Shown here: piece after piece, positions 51,510 through 63,479 of the stretch
How the letters are laid out: each line of letters starts with the position of its first letter
Position numbering within the stretch: the stretch's first letter is position 1
Assembly: GCF_901709675.1 (NCBI RefSeq)
Contig: NC_051088.1
Coordinates: forward strand, 10,316,193 to 10,380,192
Source: Syngnathus acus
Taxonomy: Eukaryota; Chordata; Actinopteri; Syngnathiformes; Syngnathidae
Direction: 5' to 3'
DNA length: 64,000 nt
The notes under the pieces: generated by a model
Database searches by the model: none
Told to the model about the DNA's origin: nothing
The model's input: only the letters and a program-made list of their open reading frames with translations
Translations under genes and position numbers: made by a program

Positions 51510-53529
51510 TAACAGGACTAGACAATACCAATTACCAGACTTTTGGTGACTCACCATGTGGCAATTTCTTTTTGCACAAAACAATTCCTGCCATTTTTTG
51601 AATTTGCCCTTAGAGGAGTATAATCACTACAATAAATGCTCTTGAAATTAAATGAAAAACAAGTCACTTGGTACAGACAGAGCAGTAAATCAAAATCAAT
51701 TAAAGTGTTTCCACCCCCCTAAAAAAAAAAAAACATCTGTATTTCCCTTTGCAATTCATGTGATCTGGTTTACGGACCAACTCTTCCTCAGAAATTGCAA
51801 ATAATTGTAGTCACGAAAGATGCCAGTAATACGGACTGTGTTTTTATTCATGAGCCCGTAGGACACTTGGGATCCTATTTATTTTGATAAAGTTATATAA
51901 GGACACAGACCACAACTTACTAAATATGGATTTGTTTTTGTATGGTGGTCAACTTAAATTTGAAGTTGAATCAACAAAAATATCAAAAACTTGTTTGTAA
52001 AGCTTTTCCAAAGTTTCCCAAGCCAGTTCACATGATTTTTTTGTATACTTTGTGATTTACATGCTTGACTGAAAGAAGAAAAAAAGTATCATGAACATTT
52101 CAGAATGTTTGTAAACAAGCACCAACCAACTTCGCGCCTCTGGCAAGGTTTTATTTGACTCGTGACTCTTCCTTATGCATCTTTTTTTTTTAACGTCCAT
52201 GTCCTTCCCTGTCCTTCCTATTCCAGGCTCCTTCTACTTTGCCTCGCAGTCCAATTGGTAATTAGCCATTGTGCCAGAGAGAAAGATTATTTATTGGTTA
52301 CTAATCTTTCACGTCTCAACTAATCCTAATTATTTGAACGTCTACTAAACCCTCTTAAAGACCGGGAAATGTCTGGAATGGCTGCACATATTTCAAGAGA
52401 GGTACTTACTGTAGATCCAAGACCTAATGTAACCCCCATGGTGGTTTCATACCATGCGTGTTAAAATGGACCAATGGCCCACTAGGTCACAGTCCAAGAC
52501 GAGAGTGGGCTGATCCAATCAGAGGCAAGGAAAATTGAACTTGCTCCCAATTTGGAAAGAATAAATAAAATCTGAGATTGCAAATTCTTGCGATGGAGCC
52601 TAATCAGATTCTTAAGCGCTTAGGGAGAATTAGCCCGGCAATTGTCGTTATTATGATTTCTTTGTTCAGGGGATGCCATTATCTCCAAACTGCATGAAGG
52701 AGATTATTCCTTTACTCTGCATCACAGCTCAGAACACTGGGAAACTGTTTCCTCGCCATTTCTGCTTGCTATGGTTTGTCAAAATTGTCACACTACACAC
52801 TCTGTGGGAAACCCAAGTGCATTGTCTTACTATAATAAGACGGCCTCAGTATGGCACTGTTATTGTGATAGCAATTATAGAAATAAATAAAGTTTTTTTC
52901 TGACCACACAATGGAGACAAAATGAATATGAGGGAAGGAGTGAAATGAAATCTGGGGAGGTGTCTTAGTGCTTTATCTCAATGTCGCTGGAGTCCAAGGA
53001 CAAAGTTGGGCTGGTCACAATTTGTCAGCGAAAACCTTGTCCACCCTGAAATGACTTTAGATGCAACATCCATCTCCAGCCACTTAAAGAGGAAGACGTG
53101 CACATACACATGCACACACACACTCTCACACACACACATGCACGGTGAACGAGTGCCTGACAGGTGTTTCTCAGGCTGAATGTGTTGAGGCGAGCAAGAG
53201 CACAAGGACAGGTAATGACACACTTCAACAGCTGTTTGCCTTATCTCTCCGCATTCCTTTCGGACACTTTTTCTTTTCCCCACAGTTCCCTTCCCTTTGG
53301 TGTTGCCCAATATGTTTTCTACCCATTCTGGATGGACTCCTACTGATGGAGTACCGATCTCAGGAATCTATTCAGAAACCAGAGTTATTAAAAAGTATAT
53401 CGGCCGCAATTTTGTGACCGTTTAATGGTCAGAAATTAGAAGAGTAGATAATTGCCAATTATTATTTCGGGATTTTTAGGTCTTTCTTTAAAATTAGTCA
53501 TTGTGTTTTTGTCGGGAAATTTTATGTAT
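51510..53529. other. no gene recognised; possible conserved noncoding DNA
   Basis: No exon. Two non-repetitive stretches, 52236-52340 (TAATTAGCCATTGTG, CTAATCCTAATTATTTG) and 52570-52660 (GCCTAATCAGATTCTTAAGC), look like regulatory DNA rich in homeodomain and SOX-type cores. CA-rich words occur at 53098-53142. Confidence 0.4.
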
Positions 53530-53636
53530 CAAAAGCACTAGCGGTATCGGTACTTCTAATCAGTATCGGTGACTACTCGATTATGGAGTACTGGTACTGG
53601 GATCGGTCTGAAAAAAAGTGCTGTCGAACATCCCTA
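53530..53636 (-). repeat. dispersed-repeat end with TATCGGTAC words
   Basis: Read on the minus strand it starts TTAGGGATGTTCGACAGCAC, followed by GACCGATCCCAGTACCAGTA and further CCGATACTG words. This resembles the end of a common fish repeat that begins AGGGATGTTCGATA and is rich in CCGATACCGATAC, from memory. Only one end is visible; class uncertain (hAT-like possible). Confidence 0.45.
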
Positions 53637-53639
53637 ATT

Positions 53640-56600
53640 ATTACAGTTCGTATTGCACCAATAAAACACAGCCACAACAACAGGTCTCCTCACGAGCCTG
53701 ACAAATAGTTTTCCCAGCCAACATTTCTTACCGATTACAATAGTAAACCCAAACAACAATCTTCCTTCACACCTGGCCAAGTGTATTGCACTTAAAAGGA
53801 AATAACACACAGAAAGGGACGTCAAGGCACTCAGGATATGGAGAAGTGTGAACAGAGCGACTGCATCATAAATCTGAAAAGACTTTTCAGCGGTACGCTG
53901 AGAGGCAAATGAAGTTCTTAACTCCCAGGTTAATCGCTCGTCTTGTGGAAAAATAGTGGCCCCTCCATCATTCAATCCCATCATTGCTCCAGGCGCCTCA
54001 TTCCCGAGCTGTTTTCTTTCTGTCCATCACTCCACTGTTTCCTACTGCCCCCCCCCCCCACCCCACCCCACGTGCGGACACTATGCACCGCATGCCAGGA
54101 GGCAAGTTCAGGCTGGCTTTTCCACAGGCTTGTCTCCATAGCATTCAATCCATGTGGAACATACTGTTGGGTCTAGTCAGTATTTTCTCAACCTTGTTGT
54201 ATTACATCACTCTAATATGTGCGTGTGGATGCACGACTTGAAGTAAGCAGCTGTAATGGCTTGCAACCCTTGGTAGCAACCAGCAAAGTGTTTTAAACAA
54301 TATTCTGCATGCTTATACAAAATCTCCACAGCTAAACATTCATGTCACCACTTTTTACAGTGTATGTACAAGAAGTACATGAGGATGTCCACAGCAGTTG
54401 GTTGTCCAGTGTGTATTTTTTATTTATTTTTTTACAGCTGACAGAGCATTTCAGATCTGAGTGCAAGTGCCGAGTCAGGTGAACACTGCAGCAAAGTTTC
54501 AACGTGAATAAACATGAGGGAGGACCATCGCTGGAGACAGAGTCGTGGTTTGCACGGAGCAAAACTGCATTACTGCTGCATGCGTAACATCAGTTGAATG
54601 TTAAAACAGAGCCAATAACATATGCACACACACACACACACACACACACAGAGAAGCCACTTGTTCGAGGTACTCCGCGTTTCTTAATGGATTGTGTTTG
54701 ACCTTAGAAGTTCCTTCTATTGCACAACTTTTCACGAGATGTCCTCCTATGTTGAACATGATGTGTACAGAGTGTACCATGAGCAAAGAGCTGCAACAAA
54801 TGAACCATTATTTTATATACAACACACCCTCACAGTCTAAAATCTGTCCTGGATGGACAACAAGCATGGACCATAATGAAGCCACCAACGCCAACTCACG
54901 CATACACGCTCCTCTTGCTCTGCGCTCCACCCAAGAGTGAGCACGAACCTTTTCCAAACACTCCACCATGTGGATTAAGTGTTATGGAAGCAAAACACTG
55001 ACAAAGCCAAACAACACAGCTAACAGGGAATAGGACATGTGACAATTTATTTGAACTGTTAGGGTGTACCCTGACTTTCAGTTGAAGTCAGCCAGCATTC
55101 GTTTCAGCGGGCCGGTCCGAGTTCTAATTTTAATATATACAAGTTGCAACTGACTTGAAGTCACAAGACCAGACAAACTATGAAGAGTGTGAGTTATCTT
55201 TCGAAAAAATTGTTTGGAACTGAGCCTCAATGGGTCCATGACAAAGCCTTATGCTGCAAAGAAAAAAAGTTATTTTCAGATACGCAAGGAGAGATGTCAG
55301 TGTGAAAGTAGCCCGCAAATTCTGCATGGGCGTTGGGGACTCTGCTATCATTGCCATTTTAAAGTTTGTCTGCAGCAGCAATTGAATCGCGACCCTCTAG
55401 CTCCAAAGTACAAGTCCTTACAGAAGAGCAACTGCCACTGCATTACCATCTGTGTTTCCAGTTTGGTAGCTTTTTGTTTTGTTAGGTGGCTAAAAATTTA
55501 GGGTAGGTTGCAGTGACTCATAGAACTTTTTGTGCCATTTTATGTTGTCATTGTTATGTTAATTAAGCCGCAAGCCTTTTTTGACACAAGCCGTGGGCTG
55601 GTAACAAAGTGGATCTTGTTTGTAAAGAATTGCTTTGACTAGACAAACTCTGGCTTAGCCATAATTTCTGACCAGCTCTCACAGTTTCTTTCAAGTCAAC
55701 TAAAATGTAAAACAGGACTTTTCATGAAATGTGAGATGGATGTAGGGACATGTCGAACATTACCCAAAAAGTAAACGTGATGATAACAGAGACAAACCGT
55801 TGTACTAGTACGGTACTATCCATGTATGATACATGCGATTTGTAGAGCGGGGGAAAAAAAACATTGCTTATGATAGATTTATGTGTTGTGTTACATCACA
55901 CCAGGCCGGAGGAGAGCGAAGGAGAAAATTTGTGTTCATGTATTTGAGTTTAGCCCAGGCATGCTTTATGAAACATACTTGGCTGCGGGTCCACGGCGAA
56001 GCTGACAAGTTTTCAATGAGTTATGGGCCCGACACACACGAGACGCTGAAAGATTTGTGTGAAGATGGTAGAGATTTAAACAACAGCGGCTTTACCATCT
56101 CATTTTCTACTGAGGCGGCAAACTAGCTTGTCAACTGTATTTCAGCACTGTGGGTTAGTTTATTGCTGATAAATTCCTCCCAACTAAGCGTTTGGAAAAA
56201 TGGTGTAACTTGTTTGTACTCAATGTCTTCTATGATTTTTTGTCATTTCTCTGACATACACATGCAGTCATGGACGCATACAAATGGATCGTGATAAAAG
56301 TGGTAAAGATGCCAAGACAGCCGGTGTCCATCGTAACGTAAAATCTTTGAAACAGAACTGACCATTCGGTGGATAGATAAGTCAGTCGTCCGTAGACAGC
56401 ACAGAACCTAACAGACTAAGTTTTTTTTTTTTAGATTGAGTTTAGAATGTAAATGGAAGTTGTTAACGTGCATGGCAATGCTACACTCTTAGGCTAAAAT
56501 GCATCATGGAAATAAGGACGCACAAGAACGGGACAAAGGCCAGATGGAAGCGTGCCAAATGGAGGGTATTAGTGTGTGAACCGAGATGGCTCCCACACTT

Positions 56601-59495
56601 CCCAAAATCCCACAATCCTCTTCATATACATACTGGTAGGTGGTAATGGTCCAGCTTGAACATAGCAGAGCTTCAACATCCGAAACGTGGGGGTATAGAA
56701 GTCCTCACTCAAGGAGTTGCTTTTGTTTACGTTGGCATTTGAGCAACCTTATTGATTGCAGCCAATCGTAGGGCAAAATTTGCATTTCTGAGAAATACAA
56801 GATGCGCGGGACTTCTATTATTTAACTACTTATTAAATAATAAATGTTGTTTCATAACTTGTTGTGGGGAAATGTCCTCTATTTAAATCACGCACAAACT
56901 TTTATGAGTGCACATAATCACTCTCTTTACAGTAGAAATGCCTACAGCGTGTCAGTGACAGCGACATGTGTTCTCTTGGACCAAACATGGTATCGGAACA
57001 CTTGTAAGTGGGTACAGAACGTTCTCCTCTATCACTCATCAAACGAATGTCAACTGGTGTGCTTCACACTGCGGGGCTTTCCGGTAACATCTGCTGTTCG
57101 GGGTGAAAATGCAGTCTTTATTTATTTAGGATTTTGTATGAATGGCAACGTGGATACACAGAGTTACTTGTACCTTCTGCAATCTAGTTGAAACCCATTT
57201 AATAGTTTTTTCCTGTCATTATACATCACTGGCAAAGATAGCTAGGAGCTGGATTAGTTGTCATGATCTCACGACACACTGGTTAGGACTCACTACGCTG
57301 ACACAATAAAAAAAAATAAAAAAAACTCCACTTTTCAAACTAAAAACAAAGTGACTGGGAAGCAAGTACCTTTCTGTCCATGCATGAGAGGAGATCGCAC
57401 TGTCCAAACTTTCTCCAAAAGTCACTAAATGAAAAAGGAGATAATACAATACTGCAACCCCCACATGCCCCTAAGACATTGCAGGCCCATCCATGCACTG
57501 TGTGTACATACCAAACAAAGCTAAGCGGTGAAATGAAACAAGGCTCAAGGGCAGGAAGAGGGTCTCAAGGGGATCATTGGAAATCGTGACGGCAGCAAAG
57601 TTTGACATGAATTTTACCTAATTCTGAAATACTGTACTTCCTGGTGCCCCAAATCCTAATTAAGCATTATTTTCAAACACACTCATGAGAATATGTGCTT
57701 GGCAGGCAGAAGGAGGAAAGTTGCAGATGTTGGAACTTTGTGGTTGACAATTTGATTAATTCGCCACGTGAATGCTGCTTTTAATATCGGCTATGCAGGA
57801 AATTAACATTTAAATGGTCGGAGGACAGCGAATTGGGCACGGAGCGGCAACATCACAACCAAAGTTCAAATTGAGCATAAACTGTGATTTTTCTTTCACT
57901 TTCATCTTAGAGCTGTGAATTTTCTGTCCTGGAAATTGAGGGTGCTATGGCCATGACAACGTTGGATAGAAATAATGGGTATAATAATAATAATAATACC
58001 ACAGCATATGTGCTCAGGGCTCAGGTATCACCCAATCACAGCTAATGTGACATTCACAAGCTATCACTTATCCTATATATGTGTCTGTGGCACTTTTCCG
58101 TCATAATGCATAAAAGACCAAAAATTACAGCATTTATCACACTGGAGTTCAGTTTAGTTGCTTTTCAATGATGACCCAGAGGCCAACTAGGGTATGCAAC
58201 TCAGTGTTGCTAATTTAGTGACTATTACAATGCCTCTAGCTTTTATTTTTCTCCCAAAAAGCAACAAGCTACAAATCTTCCCAGAGCCGGCAATCACTCA
58301 ACAGCAATATACCCCAATATCGATCAACGTTGCTGGCCAGATCGATGCTTGTGTACGTAGTAGCCTAAAACAAATGGCTCCTTCACCCAAGGGCATAAAT
58401 AAAGAATGATAGGTACCCTTACTTTCAATGATGCGAGGAAAGCAACAGGGGACGGGTCAAAGGTTCACCAGGCAAGGTCAGCAAAGCACTCCTAGTTGAC
58501 AAAGTTCTCCCAGTCGGCAAATGGTCCATTCCAGTGGGCTCCATCTCTTCCTTGGCAACTTTGTTTTTCCACACAGGCCTTACTTATTGCATTAGCTTGT
58601 GGTGAGCTGCTAAGCAAACTCCATGCACTAGCATTAACCTCTGTATTCGTGACTAGTTGCACACATTGATGTCTTCTGCTGAGTAGTTCACTCAACCAAC
58701 AAACTTTATCCCAGTTAACATTTGCAAAAGCATTCTTGCTGAACACTTTTGCCCACTGTGATCAAATTTCCACTTTTCTGTATCCATTTGAGCGTCTCTC
58801 CCTAGTCTGCCTTATCATCTTCTTCTTCTTTTGTATTTAATGGCAGTTGGCAACCAGCTTTTATGGAGCATCACCATCACCTGACTCGTCCTCGTCGTCG
58901 CAGTCGTCCATCTTTTTTCTCTTCTCTCAACCCCCATTGTGTCTTATCATCTCGGATATAATTCACACATTTACAACAACAATTATATATCACAAATGTA
59001 TTATCTTATCCCTCTTTTTTCATGCACTGTTATACAAACACATTCAAACTGAAAATGTGCATTTTATTCTAACTTTGAACACTTATGCACTTTCTGAACT
59101 TATATTCACTTGAAAATATTGTAACATTTTTAATTTGGTTCCACCAATTAGTAGTTAGCAACTGGGGCTCTTGGTGCATCTTGGAACACAGAAGAATAGA
59201 GACAGCAAGAGGCGGCAGGAACATGAAGTGGGGTAACTGCTGCGGCACTGCCTCATGTGTCCCAATAGCAAACTTGCCACTGACCTGTGGCCATATGTAA
59301 AATTTCTTCCAATGGAGAAAAATTAGGTTTTCACTCACAATATGTTGCTGTTAGAACAACACTGTCACCTGCATGGCCAACTATTTATTGTTCTGTACTT
59401 TTCTTCCTCTGCAGCCACTTACAAACAGGAAGCAGCAGAACAATCCAACACCAAGCGGTCCTTTGTCCCCTCATGTCCAAAATCACACATGCGGT
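53640..59495. other. intergenic or intronic, no gene recognised
   Basis: No supported exon. A (CA)14 run lies at 54624-54650, C-runs at 54049-54060, and (ATA)n at 57980-57997. The stretch 57640-57850 is non-repetitive and AT-rich with homeobox-like cores. Open frames up to 115 codons (56844-57191) have no family resemblance. Confidence 0.5.
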
Positions 59496-59499
59496 CTTT

Positions 59500-59830
59500 C
59501 CTGCCTTTGTCCGCCTCCTACATGCGGCGAGAGCGAGCGCCTCATCCCGGCTTGGGAACAATGCCTCGTCTCAGCGTCTCGGCCCACACAGCCGAATACC
59601 ACGGAAGGCCGCGCTGAACGTCTCCCTCTGTCCGTCACCATTGAGTCACTTCTCCTTTCCTTCGGCTACTTCGTCAGCACTGTCTCCATCCCGGCCGTCC
59701 CACCCGTCTCCCGAAGTAGTGACATCACCCGCCCCCACGTGACGGTGACCTCATGAGGCCGCAGCTGCGGTCGAGGCCACATAACGCGTGTCGGTGACAC
59801 GGCCGGTGCGTCGAGAGGGAATGTCTGGAA
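59500..59830. promoter_or_regulatory. CpG-dense block, candidate promoter
   Basis: Roughly 35 CpG dinucleotides in ~330 bp, in a neighbourhood that is otherwise CpG-poor and outside any recognised repeat. At 59717-59775 binding-site words cluster: TGACATCACC (CRE-like), CCGCCCCC (GC box), CACGTGAC (E-box) and CAGCTG, followed by ACGCGT. There is no TATA box. It could drive transcription in either direction; a minus-strand transcript would leave apeh behind it, a plus-strand one would run antisense into apeh. Several open frames cross it, as expected for GC-rich DNA, and none was recognised. Confidence 0.5.
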
Positions 59831-60476
59831 GATAGATTTGATTGTGTGCCGTTGACAACTTCTCTTGTTTCCAGTAAAGAAAGATCCAAGAATGCAAAGT
59901 CAGGGGAATTGCTCGAGGCCACAATCACAGTCGTGACCACAATGCTTGATCCAACAAAGTCATGGCATCATGCATTGCTTCCCATCCAGTTATTGATTTT
60001 TTAAAAACGATTTTCGTCATTGGAACAATCTTCTTCATCAAGGGTTAGATGGAGCCTCTACTGGTCCCCTTTCATTTCTTTTACTTCCTGGCTACGACGC
60101 ACATTTGGGTCTCAACCCATCAGTTGAGAATTGCTCCATTACAACTCAGGAAACTGAACCCATTGAGTCATCCATCTCGCCATCAAGCTTCTGTTTTGTC
60201 ACTTCATCTTACACTTGCTCGCAAGTTGCACACTTGCGTAAACACATTTCATTTCACTCAAGCGATTCAGCATGCAGTCAGAAAGGGCTGCAATTACAAA
60301 GCAGGACAACTGGCAAGATGGCGTTATGCTGCCCTCTGCTAGGCGTTGTAGAAACTACACTTCTATGGCGTTCTAGAAAATGAGTACTTAGAGGTGGGGG
60401 GAACTTTTGAGCAGTCATGCATAATTGAGATTTAAAAAACAAAAGGCATGTAAAATTATTGATTTGGTTGAGTCAT

Positions 60477-60482
60477 TTTATT
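60477..60482 (-). terminator. candidate apeh poly(A) signal
   Basis: TTTATT on the plus strand is AATAAA on the gene's strand, about 200 bp beyond the apeh stop codon, and is followed by T-rich sequence. Confidence 0.45.
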
Positions 60483-60680
60483 TCATAACAGAAAACCTCT
60501 TAAACCTATGCAACAAAATAGCCTGGAAATCCAGACTTATCGTTGTAACATCGTTTGAGTCAGTGCGGTAATTAGATTACGCGTTAATGACGCATTTAGT
60601 TACACCATTGATGTAAAACGCCGTTGCTCCCATCACTGGGCATGATAAGGACCATGACTACGTCTATTTACATGTGTGTG

Positions 60681-62792
60681 TTAGAGGTACTGGTGCAGCC
60701 ACAGCACTACGTTGACAAAGCACTGGGCCTGTGTGTCCACTCGGGACAGGGAGTGTCCATCTTCTGCAAACCACAATAATCTGAAAAGACAATGGCAGCA
60801 ATGATGGCCACTCAACACCAAAGCATCAATGAGTATTACAGCCACACTGAGAGTGAGCGAGAGATGAGATTATAACACTTGTTCCATTTTCATTCTTAAC
60901 ACCGAGGCCCTTCATATTAAAAGCCTTTAAAGAACATTCAATAGACTCGGAGTGACCTGGTGCAATGTGTGTGAGCATGTGATTTGATATTCACTGTTGT
61001 ACCTGACAGGTGACGCCCGACTCTTGAGCAACTTATAGAGCTCCAGACCTTGATAAGGAGACACCCGTCTGTCTTTGCCTCCCAGCATCAAAAGCACCGG
61101 AGCCTTGATCTATATCAAATAAAACACATTCTGGTTCAGGGTTCAGGACATTGTAGAGTTCTAGGCTTAGAGTTAGGGCAACATCTAAGTTTAGAGCTAC
61201 TTAGCCAGGTGCGGGGTAAGTGTTGAGGTATGGCAGTGACTCCACATCCAACCAGGAAACAATGTCTTTATCGCTACTGACCTGTGCAACATGTATGATA
61301 GGTGACTGCTCCAACATGGCAGCCAAGGCTTCTGCAGTGGGTGTCTGGTTGTATGAGTAGTGTGAGCCCACACAGGTATAACGCCTGGCGAGTGCAAGAA
61401 GGGAGGGACAGTGTAACAGCTCAACTGGTGAAAGCTGGAGAGCCAAAGTAAACAACCAGTCTCACCAGTCCACGATGTCACTGGTGCCTAGCAAGGTGGC
61501 TGCGTTGATGACGGGGTTCCTGGCTACACAAGCCCTGTAGAACTCGGGGTACTGAGCCACCAGGTGACAAGACAGGAAGCCGCCATGGGAACCCCCGATT
61601 ACAGCCACACGATTGGGGTCAAGAGTCGTGTGACTCTGCAATGCTGCAAGCACAGCTCTCTAGGCAAAACACAGCAGGTAGCTAGGTGGGTGGGTACAGT
61701 AGGTAGGTTAGATTAGGTAGGTAAGCTACCTGGACGTCTTTAACATCTTGGCTTCCAATGTGACCGATGAGGGATAGAATGTTGTCCTGGCCAAAGCCTG
61801 TCGAGCCGCGGTAGTTTACTAGGAATAAAGAAGCAGAAAATATCTTAAAGAATCTTTCTTACAAACAAGAGCACTGAGCGGTCTACAGTAGGTTTCAAGG
61901 TTTCAAATATTTATCAGTTAATAAGGTTCAAGCAAGAATGACTACCATATAGGCGTGAGTTGCAGGAAAAAAAATTCTAATTGAACAAAATTAGAATTAA
62001 AATTGCATATACATATGCAAGGCTATAAAGATGTCCAATTGTATTTTTCATGTAGGATTTAAATTGCTGCCGCATTAAATTTGCATCAGATCTGGGTTTA
62101 ACATCACAAGTTCCTAACCCAAATCAAATCTGTTTTAATATGATTTTTTACTTTTTTTTTTCTCCAAACAACTAAATGTATTTTTAAAAACATGCCCAAA
62201 AATACAAAATAATAAGTTATTTGCAAAAATATTTCTAAAAAGATTGTTTTGAACTGTCTCTATGGTGAACTGTATAGGCTGCGTTGCTCAGCGTGTCCCA
62301 CCCATAAGCACAGCAAAGCCGAGAGAGACAAGACCAGCAGTGGTGGTGTTCCATTCTGCGGCAAACTGGGAGTTTGGCCCACCTGTGTGAGATATCACGC
62401 CTTAAACCACCAGACGTAGCTTTTTGGACAGCCTGCTGGTGATCAAAATAAATACTCCTACCATGGATAAAGACCACAAGTGGTGTCTGGGCTTCATGGA
62501 GCGGACTGCATGGTTTAACCAGGACCGCTCCAAACTTTAAGCCAGCTACAGACAAAGATCAGGACAAGCACAAAACGTGAAGAAGCCCCTACCTCCATCA
62601 CACATCAAAAAGAAAAGAAAACCAAATTCGATGCATTTGTATGCATGTGTGGATCTCACGATAGTTTTTGTTGTCTTCTTCTGGTAGAGGTTCAACTTCT
62701 AGAACAGTCCACAGGAAGTCAAAGCTCATGATGGGCTCTTGGAGGAGGTGCCAGGTCACAGCTTCACCTAATGAAGGGAGAAATCCAACCAG

Positions 62793-62849
<57 letters not shown>

Positions 62850-63173
62850 AACATTATTAGCTTCAAAAAGTTCAAATATATTGTGCAGGCGCACCTCATG
62901 ATGTGTGCATGTGCTAACCATGCTTGGTGGTGTGTTGGGACTTGAGCAACACACGACCATCAGATCATTCTGGATGGTAAGTAGCTTCCAGCTGCCATAT
63001 TTGTTGTTAACATCAGACAGGCCTAAAATAGGCGCAGCAGAGAAAAAGAATTGTGAGACTACACCCCACTTGAACCACGGAGTGTCAATTCAGCCTTGCG
63101 GTTAGGAGGGAGGACTTTTACCTCTAGAGAGGCAAAAGACTTTCTTTGACCCTCTGTCCACCATGAAGAGATC
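60681..63173 (-). CDS. apeh: acylaminoacyl-peptide hydrolase, 3' half (10 exons)
   Basis: This cytosolic serine peptidase of the prolyl oligopeptidase family (S9) removes N-acylated amino acids from blocked peptides. Exons in coding order: 63173-63122, 63022-62919, 62792-62660, 62545-62462, 62382-62302, 61818-61730, 61659-61466, 61384-61282, 61109-61003, 60780-60681. All have AG/GT borders and every junction keeps phase, giving 348 codons and TAA. Matches to the vertebrate enzyme include [44 protein letters not shown] and [11 protein letters not shown]. The catalytic residues are all present: Ser in GGSHGGF (exon 61659), Asp in GKDRRV (exon 61109), His in DGHSLS (last exon). The visible part covers the end of the beta-propeller and the alpha/beta-hydrolase domain; about half the usual ~730 residues lie upstream, beyond the window. 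No disabling change was seen, so the gene looks functional. Confidence 0.95.
62795..62844. repeat. (CA)25 microsatellite abutting an apeh splice acceptor
   Basis: Twenty-five AC units. On the apeh strand this is (GT)25 directly followed by AG and the exon starting at 62792. It thus occupies the place of the usual polypyrimidine tract; a T7 run and a CTAAT branch-point-like word lie on its far side (about 62845-62862). Confidence 0.95.
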
Positions 63174-63479
63174 CTGAAAGACGAGTTGATCGATGATGTC
63201 ATGAAGTGGATAGACAGTAAACTAAAGCTAAAGGCTAAATTCAAGAGCAGAAAAGAGAGGAAAGAAAAAACTAAAAACCAAGTGGAACGAGAAGACAATC
63301 AAAAATTCTAAAGCTTCAATGTGCACGAAGGAGATTTTAAAATTTTAACGGAGCTAAAACACATGAAGACTAAACGACATTTTGGAAACTTAAACCAAAG
63401 TTAAGATGAGACAAGATTGTGACGTTCCTGGGCTCAGGAAAATCCAAAAATAAGCGACATAATTGTTAAGCAGCAAGGG

